Under the pieces are notes generated by a model that was not told the origin of the DNA, ran no database searches, and was given only the letters and a program-made list of their open reading frames with translations. Source: Zipacnadum sp036504235 (lineage in GTDB: Bacteria > Armatimonadota > Zipacnadia > Zipacnadales > Zipacnadaceae). Taken from it: a stretch of 64,000 nt of DNA. The DNA lies in contig DASXVN010000003.1 in the NCBI GenBank assembly GCA_036504235.1, forward strand, positions 5,402 to 69,401, written 5' to 3'. The translations under genes were made by a program, and so were the position numbers. This document shows positions 19,501 to 28,200 of the stretch, piece by piece (the first letter of the stretch is position 1; every line of letters begins with the position of its first letter).

Positions 19501-21966
19501 CGGCTGAAAGCGGCCTCCCCGCGGCGGCCCGTGCAGGCCGGAGAGCTGCTGTTCTTTAATGGCCTGGGCGGCTTTACGGCGGATGGACATGAGTACCGGG
19601 TCCTCCTGCGGGGCGAGCAGCAGACCCCCGCGCCCTGGACCAACGTCCTGGCCAACTCCGGCTTTGGCTGCCTGGTGTCCGAGTCCGGCCCCCGCTGCAC
19701 CTGGTCGGTCAACAGCCGCGAGAACCGCTTGACGCCCTGGACCAACGATCCGGTCGGTGATCCGCCGGGCGAGGCGCTATACGTGCGCGATGAAGAGACC
19801 GGGGAGTTCTGGACCCCCACCCCCCTGCCCGTCCGCGAGCCGGAGCCTTACGCGATTCGCCACGGCCAGGGCTATACGGTATGGGAGCACCACAGTCATG
19901 ACGTGGACCAGGAATTGCTCGTGTTCGTGCCCGTGGACAGCCCGGTGAAGATCTTCCGGCTGCGCCTGCGCAACGACAGCGCCCGGCGGCGGTCGCTGTC
20001 CGCGACCTTCTACGCCGAGTGGGTCCTGGGCTCCCAGCGCGAGCACACGCGTCCCTTCCTGGTAACCGATGTAGACCTGCAAAGCGGCATTCAGACGGCG
20101 ACCAACGCCTACCGGGCCGAGGTCTACGCCGGGCGCGTGGCCTTCCTCGACGCGGTGGGGGTGCCCTCGCGCACCCTCACCTCCGACCGCACCGAGTTCA
20201 TCGGCCGCAATGGGCGCTTGTCCGCGCCGGCGGCCCTCTTCCGCGCCGAACTCTCCGGTCGCATCGGCGCCGGCTACGATCCGTGCGGCGCGTGCCAGGT
20301 CAAGCTAGGCCTCGCACCCGGCGAGTCCCGGGAACTGCTCTTCGTCCTGGGCGAGGCGGGCGATATCGAAGAAGCACGGGCGCTTGCCGAGCGCTACCGA
20401 ACGCCGGGCGCCGCCGAGGCCGCGCTGCAAGCCGTGTATGCCTACTGGGACAACCTGCTGGACGTTCTGCACGTGAGCACCCCGGAACCGGCCCTGGACC
20501 TGCTGCTCAACCGCTGGCTGCTCTACCAGTCCGTCTCCAGCCGGCTCTGGGCCCGGACGGCGTTCTACCAGCCGGGGGGCGCGTACGGCTTCCGGGACCA
20601 GTTGCAGGACGTCATGGCCCTGGTCTATGCGGCCCCGTATCTGACCCGCGAGCACCTGCTGCGCGCGGCGGCGCGCCAGTACCTGGCGGGCGATGTCCAG
20701 CACTGGTGGCATCTGCCGACCGGCCTGGGCGTGCGCACGCGCTGCTCGGACGACTACCTGTGGCTGCCCTTCGTGGCCGCCGATTATGTCACCACCACCG
20801 GCGATACCGGGGTCCTGGACGAGCTGGTCCCCTACCTGGAGGACCGGCCTCTGGAGCCCGGAGAGGAGGACCGCGCCAGCGTCCCGGAAGCCTCGCCGCA
20901 ACGCGAGACGCTCTACCAGCACCTCCTGCGGGCGCTGGAGCGAGCCGTACCCCGGGTGGGTGAGCACGGTCTGCCCCTGATGGGCGCCGGCGACTGGAAC
21001 GACGGCATGAACCTGGTCGGGCACGAGGGCAAGGGAGAAAGCGTGTGGCTGGGCTGGTTCCTGGCCACGACGCTGAACCGGATGGCTCCCCTGTGTGAGG
21101 CGCGGGGCGAGGAAGCGCGGGCCCGGGAGTTCCGGGCGGCCGCGGCGCGGCTGGTAGCGGCGATTGAGAAGGAAGCCTGGGACGGCGCCTGGTACCGGCG
21201 CGCCTACACCGATGCCGGCGAGCCGCTGGGCTCGGCGCAAGGCGCAGAGTGCCGGATCGACTCCATCAGCCAATCCTGGGCCGTCATCTCCGGCGCGGCC
21301 GCCCCCGACCGGGCGCGCCAGGCGCTGGCCTCGGTGGACGAAAACTTGGTCAAGCGTCTCGAGGGTCTGGTGCTGCTCCTGACCCCGCCCTTTGACAAGT
21401 CCTCCCTGGAGCCCGGCTACATCAAGGGCTACGTCCCGGGGGTGCGCGAAAACGGCGGGCAATATACCCACGCGGCGGCCTGGGTGGTGTGGGCCGCGGC
21501 GCTCCTGGGGGAGGGGGACAACGCCGGCGAGTACCTGAGCCTGCTCAACCCCATCAACCACGCCCGGACCCCCGAGGAGGTCGCGCTGTACCGCGTGGAG
21601 CCCTACGTAGTGGCCGCCGACATCTATGGCGCTGAGCCGCATACTGGCCGGGGCGGCTGGACCTGGTACACCGGCTCGGCGGCCTGGATGTATCGGGTCG
21701 CGATGGAGGGGCTGCTGGGGCTGCACCTGGACGCCGGGGGCATGCGCGTGAACCCCTGCATTCCCCGCTCCTGGGAGCGCTTCACGGTCACCAATCGCTT
21801 CTTCAGCACCACCTACGAGATCACCGTGGAAAACCCGCAGGGCGTCAACCGCGGCGTCGTGTCCGTAGAACTGGACGGCGTGGCTCTGCCCGACCAGCGA
21901 ATCGCGCACATCGACGATGGCGGCCACCACTTGGTGCGCGTGCTGCTGGGCCCTACCGACGAGTGA
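13537..21966 (+). CDS. ndvB: Cyclic beta-1,2-glucan synthase (NdvB/ChvB type, GT84 + GH94-like)
   Basis: 2,809 residues, close to the ~2,830-2,870 of known NdvB/ChvB/Cgs proteins. The ATG at 13537 follows AGGGG; M3 is an alternative. Order: N-terminal helical region; two membrane segments (~413-435, 443-465); the glycosyltransferase core with LDEDTQVP (D632, D634), VFGEGIYMGKG, SHDLLEG (D746) and THRWVRGDWQ; further membrane segments (~829-865, 942-991); a glycoamylase-like helical domain (~1060-1410, MYLLSVMAARDLGF ... HHQGMSLVAMYNAL); then two beta-sandwiches and an (alpha/alpha)6 toroid with GDWNDGMN (D2486-D2489) and ENGGQYTHAAAW, as in GH94 phosphorylases. Known members polymerise UDP-glucose at the inner membrane and close the ring. 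The glucan could serve as periplasmic osmolyte or envelope component. Followed 122 nt later by a GH95-like gene. Confidence 0.93.
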   Translation: MGMSSFLQRYLRPRDPEPPQAPMRDVLLGPEQLDQRARDMAVVQVVSPRPPTTVRLLARFEKEYRVLDRSLRTITAWARARTPLIRSAEWLLDSSYLIEEQAQQIRQHLPRGFYRELPKLVNPPWTGYPRVYALAIELIAHTNAQLTEERLVRFVTAYQREKALTSGELWALPIMCQIAIILNLQRLSSEIVRNQRLRSDADAWADRVLAEVQKGRRPLPAVIARHDRRLETLEPAQAVQLLQRFLEQGPNAAYLVEWLEERLGRQGTHIDDVTRLVHQSEAANVTSVSNCVVTLRFLGAYDWSEFFEQVSRVEQILREDPDGTYPGMDFPTRDRYRHRVERLARASRTMETHVARHAVNLAHEAVRDGEPPARRQHVGYYLFDRGCDQLGARLGLRIRFPQRACRCASRHAIQLYLVVVLAVTAAVVGLVTSWADYWAGGLSPLGWVLMSLLLVIPASDVALHVLHRLLVRAIPPRLLPKLKLREGIPRDLRTMVVVQTLFSTEQHLREMLERLEVCYLANQEEHVHFALLSDFHDAPQEALPGEAALLDLAQREIAALNAQYAGEEPVFFLFHRHRLWNPAEGKWMGWERKRGKLEEFNRLLRGDATTSFTAGPEELAALGPVRYVLTLDEDTQVPRQVVRRLIGALAHPLNRPQLNADGTLVVSGYGVLQPRVSVTTETAGRSRFALTFAGQRGVDPYPTAVSDVYQDVFGEGIYMGKGIYDVDTFLAVLDRRFPENAVLSHDLLEGAFVRAGMVTDVEVVDGFPSSYLSAARRTHRWVRGDWQLLPWLRPTIRTAVGERLRNPLTPLSRWKILDNLRRSLVAPTIFLLLALGLTVLPGSPAFWLGLALLAVALPIITHLADGTLASLPLSWRGSMCWFLPELFLGTRQVCLSLVDLAFEAYLAVDALTRTLVRLGVTHRALLEWETAAMVDRRSRRSLAGFVAYMWPGPALGAAALALTLAERPERAVWVAPLALLWLLSPWVAYRISQPERARVSALTAPDRRELERLARKTWQYFAECVGPLDHDLPPDNYQESAEPEEDGGGPTVAHRTSPTNLGMYLLSVMAARDLGFITPEEMLERYERTVSTIEGLPRYAGHLYNWYDTQTLAPLEPRYVSTVDSGNLVASLLTIKQGLIELSELPVHLLLPELGLAAQDEGASAVAEDFGERCRQLIPRLEAFADAVDFSFLYDKQRHLFVIGYHATADLLDTSYYDLLASEARIASFVAIAKGDVSHEHWFHLGRSLRRLSGELTLVSWNGTMFEYLMPLLVMHRFPYTLLDETYTAVVRRQQEYGRRQGLPWGVSESGFSARDLNFNYQYYAFGLPNLGLRRNLSSDKVVAPYATMLALAVDPAAAMKNLRTLQARGLEGRYGLYEAVDYTPERVPADQSFEIVRSFMAHHQGMSLVAMYNALSGNAMQERFHRERMVQATELLLQEKLPQRAVPSAYRPAEERRPGRAPSPVEVPILRHFPTPHTLEPEGHLLSNGTYSVLVTTTGAGFSHCGETALTRWREDFTQDRWGMYFYVRDVNSKHVWSAAYQPIGSNYTEPATQAESESVVFSVDRVEFTRHVEDVESHLEVVVSPEHNAEVRRISLTNRGRGTRRLDLISYLEVVLGSAAADLEHPAFSNLFVETEFIEDRDALLCTRRPRTPEEQPPYLVHVVACESKSPTPLTYETDRQRFLGRGRTTANPVALERRHPLSNTAGAVLDPILSLGTRVVLAPGESVQVAFTTAYAQTREEALDLISLYHTVIAVERAFVQAWTHSQVELRHLGITVHQAHLLQRLASRMCYPGLARQARSDIIRSNHRGQPGLWGLGISGDYPLLLVRVSREEELPLVAEALKAHEFMRLKGLVTDLVIVNEHRTEYFEALQEQIRMLVDSSEERALVDKPGGVFSRRSEPMTEDERVLLQTVALVTLNGAAGSLQRQLEARIYETLLPRVLFQENLLLQTVSRVPFMSVPGLLQSELDRRLFELPLAERFRSRRLKAASPRRPVQAGELLFFNGLGGFTADGHEYRVLLRGEQQTPAPWTNVLANSGFGCLVSESGPRCTWSVNSRENRLTPWTNDPVGDPPGEALYVRDEETGEFWTPTPLPVREPEPYAIRHGQGYTVWEHHSHDVDQELLVFVPVDSPVKIFRLRLRNDSARRRSLSATFYAEWVLGSQREHTRPFLVTDVDLQSGIQTATNAYRAEVYAGRVAFLDAVGVPSRTLTSDRTEFIGRNGRLSAPAALFRAELSGRIGAGYDPCGACQVKLGLAPGESRELLFVLGEAGDIEEARALAERYRTPGAAEAALQAVYAYWDNLLDVLHVSTPEPALDLLLNRWLLYQSVSSRLWARTAFYQPGGAYGFRDQLQDVMALVYAAPYLTREHLLRAAARQYLAGDVQHWWHLPTGLGVRTRCSDDYLWLPFVAADYVTTTGDTGVLDELVPYLEDRPLEPGEEDRASVPEASPQRETLYQHLLRALERAVPRVGEHGLPLMGAGDWNDGMNLVGHEGKGESVWLGWFLATTLNRMAPLCEARGEEARAREFRAAAARLVAAIEKEAWDGAWYRRAYTDAGEPLGSAQGAECRIDSISQSWAVISGAAAPDRARQALASVDENLVKRLEGLVLLLTPPFDKSSLEPGYIKGYVPGVRENGGQYTHAAAWVVWAAALLGEGDNAGEYLSLLNPINHARTPEEVALYRVEPYVVAADIYGAEPHTGRGGWTWYTGSAAWMYRVAMEGLLGLHLDAGGMRVNPCIPRSWERFTVTNRFFSTTYEITVENPQGVNRGVVSVELDGVALPDQRIAHIDDGGHHLVRVLLGPTDE

Positions 21967-22088
21967 TCCATCGCTTGCCAGCCCCTGGCGACCTCCCGGA
22001 CGCGAGAGAGAAGGAATCAGCGCCTTCCCCGGCGCATACCCCTACACAGGACTGATTCTCACCACAGAAGGGCTGACTCCCCTTTACC

Positions 22089-25000
22089 ATGAGTAATCCC
22101 GGCTTCACCCCCAAGCTACCGGCGCCGCCGGTCGTCGCCCTTCCCTGGGTCTCGCCATCCCCCTTCGTAGACGGTTGCCTGAAGGAGGACGCCTGGCAGC
22201 AGGCCGGTATGGTCGAGAACCTGCTGGATATCACCTCGCTGCTCGAGCACCACTACCATGTCGTCGCCGGCTCGCCTCCGGGATTCCTGCCGGAGCCGGA
22301 GCCCCCGCTCGCCACGCCGGCCACCCGCGTGCTGCTGGGCCACGACGGCGTCAACCTCTACCTGGGTTTCCATTGCGCTGAGCCGCACCCCGAGCAGATG
22401 CTGCGCCGGGACCGGCCCCTGGGATTGGAGGCCCGCCGCGAGGACTGCGTCTACGCCTGGCTGGACCCCACTTTGCAGCACCTCATGCCCGAGGCCTGCG
22501 AGTACGTGGTCAACGCCGCCGGGCAGAAGTCCGAGACGCGCGCGGGACAAGTGGGCGGCGATTACCTCTCGCTGATGTCCTGGGAGGGCCGGGTCTCACT
22601 CGGCGCGGAGGGCTGGCAGGCGGAGCTGGTCGTACCTCTGGAGCGCCTGGGATTAGCTCGCGAGCAGGTAGACAGCGACCTGGCCGCGGGCGGCCTGCTG
22701 CTTGGTCTCAACCTCGGCCGCGGCTGGCGCGGGGATCAGCAGACCCACGCCTGGCTCGCGCCGGATGGCTCTTTCATGCCGGGGTGGGGCTACGCGGTGC
22801 TGCTCCCGCCGGGCGTTACCGCCGTCGGCGCGGACGCGCAGGCGCGCGTCGAGGCGGCTCGTGAGGCGGTGGCGGAACGGCTGACCGGACGCCGACTGGC
22901 CTCGGCCCCGGCGGGCCTCGCCCGCGAGCCGGGGGATCACCTCGACGCCAACGCCAAGATCGGCCTGAGCGTCTGGGGTCCCGATCACCAGCCCACGCTC
23001 AGCGTCGGACGCTCGGATGTCTACGACCGGCGCTGGTACGGCAACGAGGAGCCGGCCGTTACGCGCTCGGAGGTCATCGCGGCGGCCCAGAGCGGCGATC
23101 CCGCGCGCCTGGACGAATTGCGCCGCCGCGCCTGCGGCGAGCAGTACGAAGCTTATCAGCAATTCCCCGGCCCCAAGCCGGTGGGCCAGATCATCTGGCA
23201 ACTCCCCGGCGGTGCGGAGGCGGGCTGGCGGACCGAGGTCTCGCCCGGCGAGGACGGCGCGGTGGACCTGGACTGTCGCCGCCCCGGGGCGCGGCTGCGG
23301 CTCCACCTCTACGTCCACAAGCGCCGGCCGCTGGTGGTCGTGGAGGGGCGGCAGGAGGGCCTGACGGGCCAGACGCTGGGCCTACGCCTGTATCGCCACC
23401 AGGACGCGCCGCTGCCCCAGCCCTGGCCGGGCTACGACTATCTCGCCGACCAGGCCGCGGGGCGAATAGTGGGGCCGCTGCCCGCACCGGTGGCCGCCGC
23501 GGAGGGCGACTGGCTGGAGCTACGGCAGGACCTCTACCCTGACGATACTTTTCCGGAGGGCTTCGCGGTGGTCCTGGCCGGGAGCGTGACGGGCGCGGAG
23601 CCGGTGGCGACCGGCGTCCACCATCTGGAGACGAACCTGGGTACGCCCGCTTCCAGCCCCTACGAGGACTGGTCGGACCCCATGACCGGGCAGTTGTGGC
23701 GCGCCACGCACTGGCGGCATTTCAACGCGCAGCCGGGCAGCGCCGCCGACCTGTCCCTGCGGTTGGCGGGCCCGGAGTTCCGCGCGCTGTTTCCGGTGGT
23801 CACCAGCGCCGACCAGCCGGACCCGGCCGCGGAGGCGCGCCGCGTCTGGGCGGAGGCCCAGCAGCTCACCGCGCCGGACCTGGAGGCCGACAGCCAGACC
23901 GCCCCCCTCGCCGAGCGCGTCGGCGGCTACCGCTACCAGCAGAAGCTCGCCATGACCTCCATCTTTGATGCGCGTTTCTGTTTCCAGGACACCTCCGCCT
24001 GGCACGCCGATTTCCACTTCAACGAGTTCGCCTTCCGCGACGAGTTGGTGAGCGGGGAAACGGCCCAGTTCGAGGACTTCTTCCAGATGATCGAGGAGAA
24101 CCTCCCCGCCGCGCGCGCCCTGGCCCGGGAGGCCTTCGGCTGCGCGGGCGCCGCCTGGGGCGTGGCGAGTTTCCCCCGGAAGCTGGCGCGGATGCCGATG
24201 ACGAACCTGGATTGGGACTACTCCCTGGAGTGCAGCGGGCTGCTCGCGCAGCCCTTCTGGCTGGCGTGGCTGTACGACCGCGACGAGAGCTTCCTGCGCG
24301 ACCGCGCTTACCCGGTGGTCCGCGAGGTGGCCCGCTTCTACGCCGACTACCTCACGCGCGAGACGGACGGGCTCTACCACCTGTGGCCCTGCACCTCCTC
24401 CGAGCACGTCATGCTGCAGCCGTACCTGCGCTACAACCGCGACTCGCAGGCGGGGCTGGCGATGGCCAAGTTCACGCTCCGCGCGGCCCTGGAGGGAGCG
24501 CGCCACCTGCAGGCCGACGCCGATCTCGCGCCCCACTGGCAGGAGGTACTGGAGCACCTGGCCCCGTATCCGCTGGAGATGACCCCCGCCGGACCCCGCT
24601 TTGTGGACGTGGCCGGGGCGCGGCTGATGACGGAGTACAACATCTTCCAGCCGCTGTTCTGCGTGTTCTACGGGGACGATCTGGGGCTGGCCTCCGCGCC
24701 GGAGGAGCTAGCCGTGGCCGAGCGCACGCTGGCGGGCCTGGTGCGCCTGTCCACCACCCATTGGGGCCACGTATACCGGGCCCAGCGCCGCCTGGGGCGC
24801 TATCCGGGCGGCGAGATCGTCCCGGAGAACCTGCTGCAGTCCCACCAGGGGCCGCTGTTTCTGTTCCCGGCCGTGCCGGAGGGTTACACCGGCAGCTTTG
24901 CCGACTATCACGCGCGCGGCGGCTTCCGGGTCGCGGCGACGCTGGAACAGGGCCGGCTGACCGAGTTGCGCCTGACCTCCACGGTCGGCGGGCCGTGCGT

Positions 25001-25136
25001 GCTGGACCGGCGCCTCTTGCCCCCGGAGGCGAGCTTCGAGGGCCCGCGGGGCGCGGAAGTTGCTGCCGTAGTCGAGGGGGACCGGTACGTATGCCTGGAT
25101 ACTCTGGGGGAAGGCGAATATCGACTGCGCCAGTAG
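22089..25136 (+). CDS. Cytosolic CBM9-like + GH95-like (alpha/alpha)6 glycoside hydrolase
   Basis: 1,015 residues; no signal peptide, so probably cytosolic. The start at 22089 has only a weak GAAGGG 16 nt upstream. Residues ~25-190 look like a CBM9/DUF1083-type domain (FVDGCLKEDAWQQA, VLLGHDGVNLYLGFHC). The middle is beta-rich. From ~620 a toroid resembles GH95 alpha-L-fucosidases and relatives: AWHADFHFNEF (~637), MTNLDWDYSLECSG, FLRDRAYPVVREVARFYADY and a WPCTSSEH segment (~770) in place of the usual SPE motif. The H-F-N-E-F differs from the N-x-N of true GH95, so the substrate is open. It is on the same strand as the glucan synthase and is followed by copy 3 at 71 nt. Confidence 0.68.
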   Translation: MSNPGFTPKLPAPPVVALPWVSPSPFVDGCLKEDAWQQAGMVENLLDITSLLEHHYHVVAGSPPGFLPEPEPPLATPATRVLLGHDGVNLYLGFHCAEPHPEQMLRRDRPLGLEARREDCVYAWLDPTLQHLMPEACEYVVNAAGQKSETRAGQVGGDYLSLMSWEGRVSLGAEGWQAELVVPLERLGLAREQVDSDLAAGGLLLGLNLGRGWRGDQQTHAWLAPDGSFMPGWGYAVLLPPGVTAVGADAQARVEAAREAVAERLTGRRLASAPAGLAREPGDHLDANAKIGLSVWGPDHQPTLSVGRSDVYDRRWYGNEEPAVTRSEVIAAAQSGDPARLDELRRRACGEQYEAYQQFPGPKPVGQIIWQLPGGAEAGWRTEVSPGEDGAVDLDCRRPGARLRLHLYVHKRRPLVVVEGRQEGLTGQTLGLRLYRHQDAPLPQPWPGYDYLADQAAGRIVGPLPAPVAAAEGDWLELRQDLYPDDTFPEGFAVVLAGSVTGAEPVATGVHHLETNLGTPASSPYEDWSDPMTGQLWRATHWRHFNAQPGSAADLSLRLAGPEFRALFPVVTSADQPDPAAEARRVWAEAQQLTAPDLEADSQTAPLAERVGGYRYQQKLAMTSIFDARFCFQDTSAWHADFHFNEFAFRDELVSGETAQFEDFFQMIEENLPAARALAREAFGCAGAAWGVASFPRKLARMPMTNLDWDYSLECSGLLAQPFWLAWLYDRDESFLRDRAYPVVREVARFYADYLTRETDGLYHLWPCTSSEHVMLQPYLRYNRDSQAGLAMAKFTLRAALEGARHLQADADLAPHWQEVLEHLAPYPLEMTPAGPRFVDVAGARLMTEYNIFQPLFCVFYGDDLGLASAPEELAVAERTLAGLVRLSTTHWGHVYRAQRRLGRYPGGEIVPENLLQSHQGPLFLFPAVPEGYTGSFADYHARGGFRVAATLEQGRLTELRLTSTVGGPCVLDRRLLPPEASFEGPRGAEVAAVVEGDRYVCLDTLGEGEYRLRQ

Positions 25137-25207
25137 GTCCCGGGACCACCGACCGGGAACAGCCTCACATCTGTCCGCTTGGCTTATTCGATTAGGAGGT
25201 TGAGATC

Positions 25208-28200
25208 GTGACTCCCAGTCAACACCTACGGGGAATTATCGTCGTTTTGCTGGTCCTGGTGGCCCTGGCGGGGGGGACGCAGGTCCTCGCCCAGGGAACG
25301 CCGGCCGCGGCCGGGCCGTCGCTGCTGATTATTGACGAGAATCGCGGCGGCGGGTACTGGAACCCGGTGGGGCTGCAGGAGATGCTCGACGCCGGCTTTC
25401 AGGTGGGCATGACTCCCGCGGGCCAGACGACCGACGAGCAGCTCAAGCACTTCAACGTCGCGCTGGTCTTGGCCGTCGCCCCCAACTTTGCCACCGACCT
25501 ACAGCCCAAGCTGGAGAAGTTCATGAATGCGGGAGGCGGTGTCCTGATCGTGCCGCCCGCCAACCAGCCGGTGATGAACGGCGGCCTGCTGCCCATGCTG
25601 AAGTGGCTGAAGAGCCTGGGCGCGACCGAGCCGCTCCAGGGCGTCTTCGACCCGGACCGCCGCCAGGTCATTGACTGGTGCAAGTGGCCGGGCGCGCCGG
25701 AGTACGTCTGGACCTCCGAGATCGAGCCCTCGCCGATCACCGCCGGCGTCAAGACCATCTGGTACCGGACCGGGGCCTCGGCCAACTTTGAGCCGCTCTC
25801 CGCGCCTTTCGAGCTGGATGCGCAGTGGACGCCGCTGGTCCGCACCGGACCGGACAGCCACACGGTGAGCTGGTCCGAGTCGGCCTACGAGCCGACCTTC
25901 ATGACCAAGGACCTGCAAACCGTGTTCGGGGAGTTCTACACCGCGCCGGGCCGCAAGCAGGGCCGCCTACCGCTGCTGGCCGTGCGCCCCGTCGGAGCCG
26001 GGCGGCTGGCCGTCTTCGGCTGCTTCCCCCAGGACTGGTTCTGGACCCCGTACGTCCCCGCGCTGGGGGCCGTGACCCTGCACAAGGGCTTCGGCGACCG
26101 CCCCAGCGACGGCTGGCAGCTCTTGTCCAACCTCTACCGCTACCTGGGCGAGCCCTCGCAGGCGAGCGGCGCGCTGGGCGGATATACGACCATCAAGGAG
26201 CAACTCTTCCGCGCCGTCCCCGGCCCGCCCGCGCCCTACGACTGGAAGAACGGCGCTGAGGGCGGTCTGGGCGCCTCCTTCGCCGGGGCTGACCCGCTGC
26301 TGCGGGGAGGCATCACCCCCGCCAGCGCGGCCTCGGCTACCGCCACCCTGCCCGCCGTCCCGCGGGGCCTGGTCGGCGCGCACACGGCCTACTCCACCGG
26401 CCAGGGCACGGTTGCGCAGTGGGCCGCCGCCGGGAAGGCCGCGGGCCTGGACTTCATCGTCGTCCTCGAGGACCTGGCCTTCATGAACGCGACCAAGTGG
26501 GAGCAGCTCAAGGCCGACTGCAAAGCCGCCTCGGACGACAGCTTCCTCATCTACCCCGGCTTTGAGTACAAGCAGGAACTGGGTACCCGCGGGTACTTCC
26601 TCAACCGTGACTGGATGTGGCCCGCCGACCCGACCTGGCTCACCCGCGACGGCAAGCGGATCACCACCACCCACATTTTCGGCGAGAACACCGGGCCGCT
26701 GACGCTCTGGCTGGGCTACGATCAGCCGGTCTTCAACAGCACCCAATACACCGCCGGGTTCTTCTCCCACGGTACTGACCCCACTCCGTCCTGGGGCCAC
26801 CGCGGCTATGGCTCCTTCGCCGTTTTCTCGCGGGATAGGGACCAGGTCCTCGACAGCGTCGGCCAGAGTCTGCCGCAGTTTCTCACCCAGCAGAGCGAGA
26901 AGCTGCACATCAGTCCCATGGGCCTGTCGCTCCTGTACGCTCCGCAGGAGATCCCGGCGGCCGTCAAGCGCGGCGGCCCCTTCCTCACCCTCCTGGGCCA
27001 GAAGAAGGACATGGGCCCGCTGCTGGACCACGGCGGCGCCTACTGCTACAACGGCCGCGCCTCCGGCCTGTGCGCCACCACCGGCCCCAGCATCTTGACC
27101 TGGAATAGCAGCTACACGGTGGGCTACGTCGTCCCGCGCTGGAACGTCGCCAAGCGCGAGGAGGACTTCTTCGTCCTGGACAACTACCGCTTCCGGATTC
27201 GCCTGGCCGCCGCCTCCCCGCTGGGCCTGGCCGAGATTCTCCTCTACGACGGCGACCATAGCCTCTACCGCCGCTTCCTGCCGGGCGGGAAGAGGCAGTT
27301 CGAGGCCACCCTGGACTTCTCCAACGACCAGTCGCGCCACCTGGTCATGGTGGTCAAGGACACCGCGGGCGGCGTGGCCGTCTCGCCGGAGCTCCAGACC
27401 GAGACCTGGCTTAACCGCCACTACCTCTGCGCCGACCGCTGCAACTTCGGCGTGGGCAACGGCGGCCAGGGCGCCTGGTACGACTTCCCCGGCCCCTACA
27501 CCACCCAGCTGGGCCCCGAGACCATGTGCGTGGGCCGCTGGTATCGCCCGATCATCTCCGCCGACGTCCTGGCCCTGCGCGCCGACCTGGACACCCGCTT
27601 CGAGACCGGCGGCGGCTACGAGTACATGTGGGGCAACCCCTGGCACACCTACTACCAGACCTGGCCGCTGGAGCAAATGAACCTGCACCGCACCACCTAC
27701 TATTGGCGGGGTCAATACGGCGGCGACATCTACTTCACCGAGGAATACTTCCCCGCCGGTCTCGACTCCATCTGGGACTTCCCCAAGCCGGCGCAGCCCT
27801 TCTATCCGGAGTGTCGCTGGCCCGTAGACCCCGCGATGGCAGCGCTCCCGCAATGGAAGCTCACCGGCCACACGCTCAACGAGTGCAATCTGACCGCCGA
27901 CGTGACTTTCCAGCAGCCTCTGGTGGAGGCGCTGACGGTGACCAAGGACTACACGCCGGGAAAGGCCTCCTACGACTTCCGGATTGCCGGCCAGCGCCTC
28001 ACCGGGCCGCTGCCCGAGGCGGGCGCCCCGGCGCTGGTCAAGGAGGGCCTCGCCCCGGCGAGCGGCCTGTACTGCCTGACCGGCGAGGCGGGCAAGACCG
28101 GCTGGAGCTGGTACGTAACCGGCGCCAACCTGACCTGGCGTCTCCGCGCCGAGGCGGGCAAGGCGACGCTGCAGATCGGCTGGCCGGTCCCCGCCAAGCA

